Shown in pieces: positions 11,682 through 23,598 of a DNA stretch of 64,000 bases. The stretch comes from Cerrena zonata (taxonomy: Eukaryota; Basidiomycota; Agaricomycetes; Polyporales; Cerrenaceae). The stretch lies in contig JASBNA010000046.1 of the NCBI GenBank assembly GCA_038087015.1, positions 309,131 through 373,130 on the forward strand, read 5' to 3'. Under the pieces are notes generated by a model. That model was not told the DNA's origin, did no database searches, and saw only the letters and a program-made list of their open reading frames with translations. Each line of letters begins with the position of its first letter. The first letter of the stretch is position 1. The position numbers were made by a program, and so were the translations under genes.

Positions 11682-13239
11682 ATGATTCATCCCGAGTTTC
11701 CTTTCGTTGCCTTTTTATCTGCTGCACTTGTTCTCGTTCCTCTTCCGTGGCACTGGCGTGCCGGAAATGTGGCAACACTCTCAATAATTGCTTGGCTCTT
11801 TGTTGTAAATGTCATCTACGGTGTCGATGCTGTCATCTGGGGTGACACACTGGTGCCGACTCTCGCCATTTGGTGCGATATCAGTGCGTACTGTTTTCTT
11901 TTCTATTTCAGATAGTTGGCATTGAACGCTTTCTTTCAGCTACGAAAATAATAATCGGTGCGAACATAGCATTGCCAGCGGCATGCATGTGTGTCTGTAT
12001 ACATCTAGAACAAGTAGCCTCTGTCCGTAACGTCCGGACAAGCCGAGAAGACAAGGCACGTCGTCAAATCCGGGAAGCAATTCTCTGTTTCCTTGTACCC
12101 ATGATCTGGATGGGACTTCGTAAGTCAATCGTTCGCGTGGCTCTCTTGCTTTTCAATATTCATGAGTCTCTAGATTATATTGTGCAAGGTCACCGCTTTG
12201 ATATCATCGAAGGGTTCGGTTGCAGACCTTCAACTTACGTTTCTCTCCCGGCCATTTTCCTAATCTGGTTCCCTCCCCTTTTGATGTCTTTGATTACAGC
12301 AATCTTTGCATGTGTGTCCCTTCCATGTATCTCATTTTTGACAGAACTAAAACCAACTAATGCCTTGAAATTTCAGTACTCACTATTAACCATTTTATCC
12401 GTCGCCGAATCACTTTTGCAAGACACCTCGAATCCTCAGGGCTCAATATGTCCCGCTACCTGCGTCTTATCATGATGGCGATCTCTGAACTCGTTGTCGT
12501 TATCGCCTCAACTACCGCTAGTCTCGTTTTCTCCGTTAAGGTTAATTATCGACCTTGGACTAACTGGAATGACGTTCATTGGAACTTCTCCCGTATCGAT
12601 CGCTTCCCAGCTGCGTTTTTACCCCCTTCCGCCAGACAATTTTATACCGGTCTTTGGTGGATCATCCCAGCATCCAGCATCCTATTTTTCCTATTCTTTG
12701 GATTCGGCCAAGAAGCTGTCAAAGAATATTCCGCGTGTTTTGCGTGGATCCGTACTCACGTCCTCAGGTTCAAGCCGACTCGCAAAGCCAATACTTCGAT
12801 GGCTTCGAGGGGTATCGGACGCTTTGTTACCCTCCCTCAGAAGTACGTTATCACTCTATTCTACGTCTATATCATGACTCTGATTTCTCCATCTCTTATT
12901 TGATTTAGCTCTTCATCATTCGCATCCTCGGCAACTGTTGGTACCTCTCCTTCTCGGAAAAGTACAACCACGTCAATCTCTGAACCTTTGTCTCCCACTT
13001 CTCCTGTAATTGATATCAAGAAGGCCGAAGCTGCTTTCGATGATAATCTTGAAGATCCTTTTTCTCCTGCTCCTATGTACGGTGCACATCTTGATGATCG
13101 TCGCGCCATGATTCCAGATACTCCATCGTACCATATACCCTCCTCCCCATCTTCACCTATCACGCCTTTTACGCCTGACTCTTCCGTTCCTGTTCTCTCC
13201 AAGAATTCCTTTCATTCTGACGTTTCTGAAATGGTATGA
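11682..13239 (+). CDS. STE3: STE3-like pheromone receptor 2
   Basis: Five exons (11682-11883, 11940-12119, 12174-12311, 12377-12842, 12909-13239) give 438 aa. The N-terminus MIHPEFPFVAFLSAALVLV leads into TM1, then PLPWHWRAGNVATLS, IWCDISTK, HYIVQGHRFDIIEGFGC, LNMSRYLRLI, and ILFFLFFGFGQEA at TM7. The cytoplasmic tail is Ser/Thr/Pro-rich. Intron phases at the CDI.T and L.YIVQGHRF joints are the same as in receptors 3-5. It is closest in this window to receptor 5 (shared 'HWRA.NVAT', 'NVIY.V', five-exon structure). It would act as a GPCR for non-self prenylated pheromone. Pheromone 2 lies 730 bp downstream in convergent orientation. Confidence 0.93.
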
Positions 13240-13970
13240 TATTATTGTATTTCTACATTTTTGTATTCATAGCGAACCACGTCGTATGATAATTTATTAC
13301 TATATCTTTATCTCATTTCGAAGTGGTGTAGTCAACACTCTAGGATCGACTGCTATTTGAAGAGTACGAGATAAGTCTAGAGGAGTGTGAACTTCCTATT
13401 GGAAGAGAACCAGACCTTATCCCTTGGTGGGAACCTCAGTATACGTTGCTACTCTAATGAAAGGGACGATTGTCTTCCTTTCTTGAGATCTGTGAAGGGG
13501 ACTAAACGTTGCTACAACTTGAAGAAATACTCTCAGGCACGCTCCCGTGATAAGCTCAATAAAGTCAGGAATTAACACGACAATCACAAATCGATTTACG
13601 AGACATCTATCACTACAATACAGTGTTTCACAAAAAGCTAAAAGAATGGACAGAGTCGTGTAAGGTTGTTCGAGGCAATAAAAGAAGTACCCTGTACGGA
13701 AGAAAAATACAACTAGTCAAAGACCAACGGAATAGAAGACCGAGGAGGTGAAATACGCGTATCCAACGCAACGAAACGAAAGGATGAAAGAAGCAGGCCA
13801 AAATGGATGCACATAAATATTGCGCATAAGTTATTGTTTATAGTCGACGTGATAGTCAAAACGCTTGAGAAAGTATCAGTCATGAAATATTTCGTAGAAA
13901 AATAGAGACAACTTACTGGGTATCATGAGTGAGTATAGGGTATACGTGTTGAGGATTTCGTTCGGGAATA
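13240..13970. other. Convergent intergenic with a probable 3' UTR intron of pheromone 2
   Basis: Between the convergent receptor 2 and pheromone 2 genes. On the - strand, 13864-13916 reads as a GTAAGT...AG intron of 53 nt downstream of the pheromone stop. Otherwise I see no gene. Confidence 0.5.
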
Positions 13971-14111
13971 CTAGGCAATGACACAGTAATATTTGGTGCC
14001 ATCACCCATATGTTCGAAATCACCGAAGATGATTTCGTCGGATGCTCTGGAATCAGAGATCGTGTCTGTGGACGGAGTCATGTCCATGAAGAGTGGTTGG
14101 AAGTCGTCCAT
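13971..14111 (-). CDS. Pheromone precursor 2 (CaaX = CVIA)
   Basis: A 46-aa frame starting MDDFQPLFMD and ending YYCVIA. The longer frame to 14162 is possible, but MDDF is the typical pheromone start. The pair EH in DFEHMGDGTKYYC matches the charged Glu-His/Glu-Arg pair where basidiomycete pheromones are usually trimmed, predicting a short mature lipopeptide ending at the farnesylated Cys. It is divergent from receptor 3 (468 bp between starts). A TATATAAG box lies about 130 bp upstream and a 53-nt intron lies in the presumed 3' UTR. Confidence 0.9.
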   Translation of the reverse strand: MDDFQPLFMDMTPSTDTISDSRASDEIIFGDFEHMGDGTKYYCVIA

Positions 14112-14240
14112 GAGTAGGTGCGGTAGTTTGAGAGCAAAGAGAAGTTGCGAGGTAAGAAGCAAGTTAGCTCAGTTTGCGCCGCTGTGATGGGTAGACTTGG
14201 GTGCGTGAAGCTCTTTGTGCTCCCCATCAACCTCGCAGGC

Positions 14241-14248
14241 CTTATATA
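14241..14248 (-). promoter_or_regulatory. TATA box of pheromone 2
   Basis: TATATAAG on the - strand, about 130 bp before the start codon, in the shared divergent promoter with receptor 3. Confidence 0.5.
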
Positions 14249-14579
14249 CTATCACTGACACACAAACATGCGTCGTTTGCACGTGCATTGTGCCGGTTTG
14301 CCACTCCGTTTTTGGCGAGTTGACAATGGCCAAAAGAAAGGAGGAACAATGTGAACGGCATGAAGAAACGCGTCACGTGACCGTGGTCAAGGATAGATCT
14401 AGATCTCGGCCTGGTTCCTTTCACGCACCCTGCCAGTGGCTCATTGTGCTTTCTTTCATTGTGCACTGCCAGGTGTCGCTTGCTATTATCTCGGAAAACA
14501 TGTTTGCATTCTTTCAAACTACCCATATACCCCACCCCTGCTCCCCTCCCTTTTCGCCACTCATCTTTGCTCCTGCACG

Positions 14580-16074
14580 ATGATTAGCTCGGACCCCACA
14601 TATCCTCTCTATCCAATTGTATCTTTTATCGGCCTCGTTCTATCTCTTGTACCTCTTCCATGGCATCTTCAGGCATGGAACTCTGGGACATGCTTCTTCA
14701 TGATGTGGACTGCGCTCGCATCATTAAACAAATTTGTCAACTCCGTCGTTTGGGCCGGCAATGCGATTGACTCCGCACCAGCTTGGTGTGAAATCTGTTA
14801 GTTTGTGTTTTGCTTAATTGGAGAGCTCTTTGACTGATCCTCTGAATAGCCACCAGAATAACCATTGGTGTCTCTATCGGTATACCAGCAGCTTCGCTCT
14901 GCATTAACCGTCGACTTTACAAAATTGCCCGTGTCAGTGCCGTCACTATCTCCCGCGCCGAAGTAAGTATGAACTACTTTCTGTAGATGCGTTTTCTAAA
15001 TTCCATACCAGAAACGTCGTGCGGTCATCATTGACACTCTGATATGCATTGTATTCCCATGCATTTGTATGGCGTTAGGTCAGTGTATCTTGAACTTCAA
15101 TATGAACGACACTGAGCCTTTGCTGTAGCATATATTGTACAAGGTCATCGTTATGATATCTTCGAAGACTTAGGCTGTCGTCCCGCCATATTCAACACCG
15201 TCCCTGCATACTTCCTTGTGTCCATGTGGCCTATTGTAATCGGCTCAATCTCCGCCGTGTATTGTAGTGAGTAGCCGGACAACAATTACTTCCCATATTC
15301 GAATACTAATTAGAAATACAGTTCTATCTCTCCGAGCCTTGCTTGCTCGTCAAGCACAATTCAACCAGTTCCTTTCTGCCGGATCTTCGTTGACAATGAG
15401 TCGTTACCTGCGCTTAATGGCTCTGGCATTCACCGACCTTTGTCTTACCGTGCCTCTGGGTATTTACCAGGTTTGCTCTAACGCCGTTGGCGGGGATGTC
15501 GAACCTTGGAGAGGTTGGGCTGATGCCCATTTCAACTTCAACCGCGTAGGTCAATTCCCTGCCGGTATGTGGAGGGCCGATCGCAATGTCGAAATTCCTT
15601 TGGAATTAGACCGTTGGATCGTCCCATGTTGCGCTTTCATTTTCTTCGCCTACTTCGGATTCGCCGAAGAGGCTCGAAGAAATTATGTCAATGCCTATAG
15701 ATTCGTGACTGCTCCGTTCAGGAAGCTGCGATCCAAATCAAGCTCAGAGAAGCTTGCTGATGAGTAAGTCGTCCCCAATTACTAGCAAATTGAACCCGGT
15801 CTAACTCATTATGGTGATCAGGCATTCAAAAGCATCGTCTTTCCAAACTACATCACCTTCTGTTCCCGAATTTCTACCCCCTTACACGTCGCACGCCAAC
15901 TCTCGGGGATCTTTCTTATCCATCGACAAGAAAGAAAAGATCGAGTTTGACGACTCTCAGCCTCCTCACTCGTCTATTCCCTTCATTATGCCTGATGTCC
16001 CTGTATCTCCGTCTTCCTCGAGCCACGACGATACTCTCTCGTATTACGCTCAATCTGTCTATCACGCCGTGTGA
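14580..16074 (+). CDS. STE3: STE3-like pheromone receptor 3
   Basis: Six exons (14580-14796, 14850-14962, 15012-15078, 15129-15266, 15322-15763, 15822-16074) give 409 aa. Order of marks: SSDPTYPLYPIVSFIGLVLS (TM1), PLPWHLQAWNSGTCFFMMW, AWCEISTRI, GIPAASLCINRRLY, SRAEKRRAV (joined across intron 2), LAYIVQGHRYDIFEDLGC, MSRYLRLMAL, FFAYFGFAEEAR at TM7, then a short Ser-rich tail. It is a close paralog of receptor 4, with the same six-exon plan and an extra intron inside the second intracellular loop that receptors 2 and 5 lack. Head-to-head with pheromone 2. Plasma-membrane GPCR for prenylated pheromone. Confidence 0.94.
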
Positions 16075-17022
16075 TGCGCCGGCGAAGAATTTCCGCATAA
16101 CCACCCATTCCTCATCTACAGATTCCCTAACAATTGTTGGTGTCTTAATCACTCGCTCCTGCTCGATGCAGAGGGCATCCTGTCTCGGAACTGGAACTAT
16201 CTCCATTCCATCTTCCATTTCATATCTGGGTCCGTGCTTCTGAATCACCTTTGCACAATAATCTATCTCTAAATCTCACTATTATTGGTATCTGTCGGTC
16301 TCTCATCTTTCTATCTATCTGGATTCTCACCTTGTAGCAAAAAAAAAACCTTATACCATTTTCTTGTATCAGTAGTTGACGTCTAATGCATGCCCTTTTA
16401 TGACGATTTTGTTGCCCATATATCTGTCTGTTTGGAAACTTATCACGGTCGCCTTTAAGTTCTACGAGTTCATTGGCGGTTTCTCTTGCCGGCCGTTTGG
16501 TAGCGGGAGTCCTGTCTCCTGTTCTCGACATATTTTCTCTTTCTTACGGAAAATGTGATGAAAGACATGAGCAACTTGGACGTGATTGGCCATCGATCTA
16601 ATATACAGGTAACTTCCGAAATCGTAGTCCAACGTTCAGCATTCAGGCACAACTTAGAGTCACATAATAAAGGGTTTAACGAATATGTTTACTGTCAAAT
16701 CGATAGTACGAAAGCTGAATAGGAAATACAGATATCCATCCGAAACGCGAGTACAATACAGAAGCACTGATCTACGTCAAAGTGCGATGGGAAGGAAGAA
16801 AGAACGGAACGTATGTGGTAATGGCAGGAAATGGTGTTAGGTGCGCGATAATCTCGCGTTAAATACGAATAACGTTAGGCGGAGACTCCTGCCATGTCTC
16901 CAATTGATATGGGGCGGGTATCGGTGTCATATGACTGGTGAGTGTAGCTATTGATGTCGTCAATGAGCTGGAGGTCGTTATGAGAACAATGGAAACTCGC
17001 AGTATTGGACGTCTACAGGTAT
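16075..17022. other. Convergent intergenic, receptor 3 to pheromone 3
   Basis: No convincing gene. A possible - strand intron (GTAGAC...CCAG, about 55 nt) lies just past the pheromone 3 stop, but its donor is weak. Confidence 0.4.
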
Positions 17023-17190
17023 TCAGGCAATAACGCAGTAGTGTTGGTATTGCCAGTTGCTATCGGCGTCGACAGGGATGCCGGATAGAAGTTCCTCAGC
17101 CGCTGCCTTATTAGACATGGGCGTAGAGGTCGATGTGTTGTGGTCGATGTCAAAGAGACTATCGAGAGTGACGGAGTCGAAAGAGTCCAT
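17023..17190 (-). CDS. Pheromone precursor 3 (CaaX = CVIA)
   Basis: A 55-aa intronless frame starting MDSFDSVTLDSLFDID and ending HYCVIA. The MDSF start, acidic leader, length and CVIA box are all typical. No EH/ER pair lies close to the Cys. The SNWQYQHYC end suggests a mature peptide rich in aromatic residues, with an uncertain processing site. It is divergent from receptor 4 (about 780 bp between starts), repeating the pheromone 2/receptor 3 arrangement. A CATAAAGG element lies near 17332-17339 on the - strand. Confidence 0.88.
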   Translation of the reverse strand: MDSFDSVTLDSLFDIDHNTSTSTPMSNKAAAEELLSGIPVDADSNWQYQHYCVIA

Positions 17191-17970
17191 AGTAAAATGT
17201 GTCGGTGGGTAAGTTTATGAAGACTCTGTTGCGCGTGAGTAGAGTGCGAATATTTCTCTCAGCGAGTACGCGAGATGAAAGCAAGATGCTAAGTGAGGAT
17301 AACTTGCTGGGGGGTTTGTTCGAACGATGGTCCTTTATGGGGAACAGAGAATGGAGGAACAAAGAATAGGAGGGCCATTGTGGCCAGCTTTCCGCATGCC
17401 ACGGGCGTGTATCCGGCTATGCATGTACCTACACACGTCGGTTCTAAATGAAATTCCGGTCGGACATGATCTTAAGTTCGCCCAAGTGAAGTTTCAGAGA
17501 GTTTGGGACCGGTCAATAGTTGAATATCGAGCTACATTACTAGGAGACACGTCGCAATTGTACACAGCAGAGAGCATTCAATGATTAGATACAGAATGAA
17601 GATGTTGCAGTCAGGGACTTCTGAAGTGAGAGGGCCAAAGACAATTGCCTCGCCAGCGGTGTTCGTAGTTGTTCCCCAAATTGGGACAAAGAGCTGACCG
17701 CGATCGGTCACCAAATAGAACCAAGCACCCGCGTAACCCACGCGAGCTGTTAAGCGCCCAATGAGGAACGCGAGAATGAATGGAGAATGTTGGCGGAGAG
17801 GGTCTATTGTGCTCCTCTTGCGACACGATTTTTCCTGTGGCCTTGGAAATGTGTTATATCACCATGCGGCTACTCTCAAAGAGATTCCCTTTACCTGTGC
17901 TCCCTGCACATACGTTCGCCCTTACTGACCTTTCACGATCTCCTCGTCCTTCATTGACAGCTTCACACTA
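17191..17970. other. Divergent promoter region, pheromone 3 / receptor 4
   Basis: No gene seen. It would carry both promoters. A short palindrome (GACCGCGATCGGTC) lies near 17697. Confidence 0.4.
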
Positions 17971-20134
17971 ATGGATCCTACTTACCCTCTTTTCCCCATC
18001 TTTGCCTTCTTGGGCTTCATTCTCGCCCTCGTTCCTCTGCCCTGGCATCTTGAAGCATGGAACTCTTCGACTTGCTATTTCATGATGTGGACTGCTCTTG
18101 CTTGCTTGAACCAGTTCGTCAACTCTATCGTCTGGCATAATAATGCCTTCAACCCCGCACCCATTTGGTGTGATATTTGTGAGTTATCTCTCCGTGTTGA
18201 CGTTGAATGCGCCACCTGATTGGCATCTCGTTGCTTCAGCTACTCGTATTATCCAGCTGGCTGCTATTGGTATCCCTGCTGCATCTCTTTGTATCAACCG
18301 TAGACTATACGTGATCGCAAGCGTACAAACTGTATCTATATCTCGTGATGAGGTAAGCTCTACTCCTCGTAATCTGCATAGCTGCTATCGAACTCACCTT
18401 AACTTCCAGAAACGCCGTGCTGTATTAATCGATACCCTCATATGTGTATTATTCCCAATCATCGTTGTAGCCTTATGTGAGTCTCGACCTTCATCACAAA
18501 AGCCCTCTATTTCTAACCAGATATATAGCATATATTGTCCAAGGACATCGTTTCAATATTCTCGAAGACATAGGCTGTGCAACAGCCATCTATAACACCC
18601 TTCTCGCCTATTTCCTTTGGACCTGGTGGCCACTGGTCATCGGTGTTATCTCTGCTATTTATTGCAGTGAGTTACACTCATTCTTCTCGATCTTACTACC
18701 TAACTTAATATCGTTTTGTGTGAACAGTCCTTTCCCTACTCGCATTCAATAAACGCCGCCTCCAATTCAACGCCTTCCTCTCCTCCTCCAAATCCTCCCT
18801 CACCCTCGGCCGGTACTTCCGTCTCATGGCCCTCGCATCCACCGAACTCCTCCTCTCCATCCCTCTCAGCACCTGGATCATCTACCTCAACCTCACCACC
18901 ACCAAACTCTCCCCCTGGGTCTCTTTCGCTAACACGCATTACGGATTCGAGAGAGTCGATCAGATCCCTGCTTTGTTGTGGAGAGCGGATCGACGGATGG
19001 TGGTTGCGGTGGAGTTGGGGAGGTGGATCGATCCTGTTTGTGCGCTCATTTTCTTTGCGTATTTTGGGTTTGCGGATGAGGCGAGGAGGCAGTATTGTGC
19101 GGCTGGGAGGTGGGTTGTTGGGATGGTTGGGTTTGGGAAGAGGGGGTCTGGGTCTAGGTTTGGGAATGAGAAAGCTGGGTTTGAGAGGCAGGGAGAGAAA
19201 GTGAAGGGCTTTGGGTAAGTCTCATTCATGTTTGCGAACTTGCGTCAAGCAGTTGCTAATTTTATTATTTTATATCTTTAGAAAATATTTCCATACATCC
19301 TCTACCAAATCCCTCGACTCACCTCTCCCACTCTACTCACCCCCACCTCCATTCCCACTAACCCCATTCACACCTTCATCCATCTCTACCTCCTCGAGTT
19401 TCTCTTCACCCCACTCTCCCAACACCTCCGATTCCTTCAACTTCAACTCCGCATCTAAACAACAGGGTGTTCATTTCCTCAATAACATTCCTCTCGACGT
19501 CAATCACCGTCCTATCCCTGATACACCCGTCTCGCCTACATCTATCCGTACGACGTTCACGTATGGTGATGAAATCTCGATACATCATCCAAACGAACTC
19601 AATGTTGATGTTCCCATTACACCTTTGACTCCGATCACACCAATTACTCCAATCTCACTCAACAATCCCCGGACACCCAACACACCACGAACACCATCCA
19701 CCCAAAGACGCACACCTTCCCCATTCCCATTCCCCACATCCCCCAGTGCAGCATCCTCATTCGGGACATACTCCATAACACCCTCCGAACTCGGCTCCCT
19801 TTGTGATTCTAGGAAATCGAGTTATCTGGGTACGATTTCCGAACCGGATGATGAGGATGGGAGTTTGTATCATCATCATCATGTTAGTGGAGAGAGACCT
19901 GTGTCTTCTACTTCTGCGCTCACTGCTACTACGGAGGGCGAGATGTCGTTGTATGAGATGTATCGCACTGATACAAGAGACGGGGATGGGGAGAGGGAGA
20001 GGGAGGGGAGACGGTGTCCGCCGCCGATGTCGGCTTTCGCGAGTCCGAATGAGTCGTCGGTGACGGTGCGTGCGTGTGTTGATGCGGAGAGGGAGGTTGG
20101 TGTTGGGGAGAGGGGGACGAGGTATACGTTGTAA
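17971..20134 (+). CDS. STE3: STE3-like pheromone receptor 4 with very long tail
   Basis: Six exons (17971-18178, 18240-18352, 18410-18476, 18529-18666, 18728-19214, 19282-20134) give 621 aa. The start MDPTYPLFPIFAFLG, PLPWHLEAWNSSTCYFMMW, IWCDISTRI, GIPAASLCINRRLY, SRDEKRRAV, SYIVQGHRFNILEDIGC, GRYFRLMAL and FFAYFGFADEAR mirror receptor 3 residue by residue, so the two are duplicates. After TM7 the tail is about 300 residues, Ser/Thr/Pro-rich with many 'TP' steps. Base composition changes abruptly: C-rich codons to about 18950, G-rich from about 18960 to 19215, then C-rich again, unlike receptor 3. Two pheromone genes follow downstream. Confidence 0.93.
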
Positions 20135-21173
20135 ATGCTTTTGAATTATTTACTAGTTATTCCTATCATGATGTTGAATTCATTATGTCTCTTGTCATGA
20201 ACGTCTTACGGAGTGGTTGAATACACTTGATGTGCTCGTATTGCAATACATACAATCTTGAAGCTATAATGAGAGCTCGATGAGAGTCATGAATTCTTCC
20301 TTGAAACTAAATAGTAATCAAAAAAAAAACCCCAGCTTTTCGAACGCTTCGTGGGTGCTCAATTGCCAGCACAGTAGTATCCCAACGTATCTCAGATACA
20401 ATTCGAAATTCCAACCCCCAAAAATCCTATTGTCGTATTTTTACTTGCACATAGTACCGCGTGAACCTACCACCTACTAGTAGTAACAAAAAAAAACAAC
20501 GACCTCCATTTCGGGCGGCGTTCACAGTATACACCTGCAAGCAAGAAATCTATTGTGTTGGACAATGGCCCTACGTAGGCTATTGTTTCGGTCTTTCGCT
20601 CAGTCCCCAAGTAATGGTGGGAATGGATATGTTGATGATTTTTGGATGACCGAACTCTGACCGGGAGCAGCAGCAGGCCCGGGACTTTGGGCGTGAGCAC
20701 GAGGGGACGAGCTTGTTTATGAAGATGGCCGGTGGAAGTGTTGAGACTCCTGAGTAATATTCAAAGTCTTCGAATGCTTTATTAAATTTACGACAATGAC
20801 TACTAGTATAGTAGTGACTGCCAGTAATGTCACACTGCACGCCGAAAGGCTTAAGCTGACTCTGGGATGACAAGCGCCTGACATGGGTCGCCCTGTTCAA
20901 GTTGCTTTGCGTTAAACAAATATGAGCAAATGATGATGTTGCTTACCTCCATAGAGCATATACATAGTATCATATCGAGATACTGTAGGGTCTGGTACGA
21001 GTCCACATAACACGCGGAGGAACAATGGTTTCCGGCGTGCTTACGTAATCGTCCTCCTTTTGTCTGTACTTGAGTCCAGGCGAAGTTGGAGATTGTTTGT
21101 ATCTGAACCCAAGGCGATCGGTACACTCGGGTAAGAAGAATGAGAATGGGTTAGCATTGTTCGATAGTCAGCG
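20135..21173. other. Intergenic, receptor 4 to pheromone 4
   Basis: Contains A/C-rich tracts (around 20320 and 20488) and several short frames, none credible as a gene. Confidence 0.45.
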
Positions 21174-21181
21174 TATATAAA
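21174..21181 (+). promoter_or_regulatory. TATA box of pheromone 4
   Basis: TATATAAA about 125 bp before the start codon at 21307. Confidence 0.5.
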
Positions 21182-21306
21182 CTATGACAGGACGCCGAAT
21201 ACCCTCCATCGTCTTTTCGATTTTCGTCCTCCGCCACTTTTGCGCAACTTGTCCGCTTTCTAGCGACAATTTTTATTTGCTTAATTTAACCCATAACATC
21301 GCCGCA

Positions 21307-21477
21307 ATGGACGACTTCAACGCCATCGATATCACCATCCTCGATCCTGACCACACTACTACCACCAACGTGACAGATCATTCCAATAGTAATGATTGGT
21401 TCGAGATCTCACCTATCCCGCTCGAATACGAGCACATCGCGAATAACTCCGCGTACTCATACTGCGTCATCGTCTGA
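21307..21477 (+). CDS. Pheromone precursor 4 (CaaX = CVIV)
   Basis: A 56-aa frame, MDDFNAIDITILDPDHT... ending AYSYCVIV. The EH pair in YEHIANNSAYSYC predicts trimming to a short lipopeptide. The same frame continues upstream to 21184, but MDDF is the expected start and lies 126 bp after the TATA box. The C-terminal part is closely similar to pheromone 5 (EHI.NNSA..YC). CVIV instead of CVIA is a rarer box that should still accept farnesyl. A GTAAGT...TATAG intron (21525-21581) follows the stop. Confidence 0.88.
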   Translation: MDDFNAIDITILDPDHTTTTNVTDHSNSNDWFEISPIPLEYEHIANNSAYSYCVIV

Positions 21478-21581
21478 TGCAGTACTCCCCGTACTTGATA
21501 TGCTTTATCCCTGACTGACATACGGTAAGTATTTCATTTGGCTCCGATACGGGCAAGCTCTTACCTACTTTGTTCTTATAG

Positions 21582-22620
21582 CCTCCGACATCTTTCTAAC
21601 GTTCGATACCCCGAATCCGAGTCATTAACGTCACGCTGCTGGACCGCGCGACAAGAACCCACTCTTTCAGCATAACTTATTCGCCGCTGTAGCGATATGT
21701 ATTACGGAATTTGGAGTAGGAGAGGGGAATTGGTTGCAACTGTATCCATAGCATCGTTATTTGAATGAATCAGCTCCGTCTGCCCTTTTGAGACGCCTAT
21801 ACCTCGGAGTGATATGTATACCTGGATCTTGAAGCTTGAAGCTTGACAGTGAGGTTTGTGCAATAGTGAGCATGTTTGAAGTGTAAGACGTACCTGAGCA
21901 TGTCGAACAGCACAGACTGGGATATGGAGACTTAGGATCTCACCCCAGATCCTCATTAACACCGCGAGCACATGTTATATTGTCACTTGGGAATGTCGAT
22001 TTCAGCAGTGGGAGAGCAGGGAAGAGTATATCGAGGAAGTTTTTGAGAAGACATGTTCCCATCGTCGCATATTGTTGATAGTCACGCTATATAGCACGGT
22101 TATCCTGCAGACATCACATATTTTGAAGAGTTAACGTCCCAACGACAAACGATGGAGCATATTAAAGATTTCTATGATCATAGGCTGTAGTAGCATACAA
22201 GAAAAGATAGTGAAGGATAGTGTCGGGCGACTCGGAATTTCAAATTTGATGTCAGAATGCTTAGTCACCAACATGCTCAACACGTTTGATCTCTTTGAGT
22301 CTTTCAGCCTTCCTTGCCTTCCCTCTTCACGTCGCGGTAGATGGTCATCATGATCATGGCTAACTACAGCACCTCCATGTTGCGAGGTTTTCATCTATCA
22401 GTCTTTAGAACCTGTCGATAACGAAAACGTGTCTACGTCGCTGATCCTGAACTTTGACTCTAGGTCTGGCCCAAGCTTTGGCCGGCTCGCCACTCAGTCA
22501 ATCAAGGAGAGCGGACTCATTATTTACTTCTCTTTGTTCTTGCCACGCTGCTTTCATAGAAATGTTCTATGAAGACGGGCCATGGTCTAATTCTAGATAA
22601 ATTGTTATACCGTTGCTCCA
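21582..22620. other. Intergenic, pheromone 4 to pheromone 5
   Basis: No gene recognised; short frames on both strands without features. Confidence 0.45.
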
Positions 22621-22630
22621 GTATAAATAC
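22621..22630 (+). promoter_or_regulatory. TATA box of pheromone 5
   Basis: GTATAAATAC about 145 bp before the start codon at 22772. Confidence 0.5.
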
Positions 22631-22771
22631 ACTGCGAAGGACGTCCACTCCTACCACCACCCCCTGGTTGCAACCTAACTAACGTACCTCCAGCATCTAC
22701 TTGCTCTTCTCTTTGCCTTCGTCATCTTTGTCGTCTTAACGCCAAAGTTAACACCACCCTACTGCTCTATC

Positions 22772-22903
22772 ATGGATGAATTTTTCTCTGTCGACGACAT
22801 TCTGCTGCAGTCCACACCCAGCACAGACGATTCGCCCTGCATCCCTCTCAATTTCGAACATATCAACAACAATTCTGCGCGGGGTTACTGCGTCATCGCA
22901 TAA
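22772..22903 (+). CDS. Pheromone precursor 5 (CaaX = CVIA)
   Basis: A 43-aa frame, MDEFFSVDDILLQS... ending RGYCVIA. It contains FEHINNNSARGYC, nearly the same as the end of pheromone 4, with the EH trimming pair in the same place. Farnesylation on the CVIA cysteine is expected. A GTACGC...CCAG intron (22948-23008), with a CTAAC branch sequence, follows in the presumed 3' UTR. It lies 695 bp upstream of receptor 5 on the same strand; self-pheromone and receptor from one sublocus should not activate each other. Confidence 0.9.
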   Translation: MDEFFSVDDILLQSTPSTDDSPCIPLNFEHINNNSARGYCVIA

Positions 22904-23008
22904 GCCACTGAGCCTTCCGTCTTCAGCCTTTTGGCCCCAATCCATAGGTACGCTCTCTATGGCCATTGCCACTGAAAGTTATGTTGTACTAACCCGTGCC
23001 TCCTCCAG

Positions 23009-23598
23009 TCCGCCACTCTTTGACGTCGAAATTCGAGAGCTCCTGAGCCCACCAACCTTTTTGCCTAAAGATTCCAAATTCCCGCCTTCGACTTCGATTC
23101 TGCCAGACTCTTTCATATACCCTCTTCGACCTCCTTGGCCTCCACACTTCGATTCGCGCGCAGGATGACTGTGTGCAATGATAACCCTAGCATTGTATAT
23201 TTATATCTATATATTTCAAGTATTGTAGCTCTACAATTGATATGGGCTCTAACACTGTCGGATCATAACCTTGACTGCGTTAACGTTAACTACTGACTGC
23301 GGTGCGCCTCAACTATTGTGCTAGATGATATGATGTGTTTAAGGGCCAACAAGGTTCGAAACATGAAAGCTAAGCGTCTTCGGAGAACCTTTCAAGTTAC
23401 AATAGTGTAGCCTCCGTGTTGAAATGAATCTTCGTTCGGCGCCTAACGGGATACTTCCTTTTTTGGACATGAATGGAGTGATTTGCTGCTCGCTTGAAGG
23501 TGTATTGTCCGGAGGACAATGGGTGTTCGGCTTTCGTCTGCTATAAGTATGCAATTCGATGAAAGAGCTCATTCTGTCCCCTTTCAGCTTCACTCAAT
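23009..23598. other. Intergenic, pheromone 5 to receptor 5
   Basis: Presumed 3' UTR of pheromone 5 and promoter of receptor 5. No further gene seen. Confidence 0.45.

Noticed and set aside
18716..19204. A 162-aa + strand frame with Ser/Pro then Gly/Leu runs
   Set aside because: Out-of-frame shadow of receptor 4 exon 5 caused by its skewed composition.
22776..23168. A 130-aa + frame overlapping pheromone 5
   Set aside because: It is out of frame with the clear pheromone precursor and runs through its 3' UTR intron.
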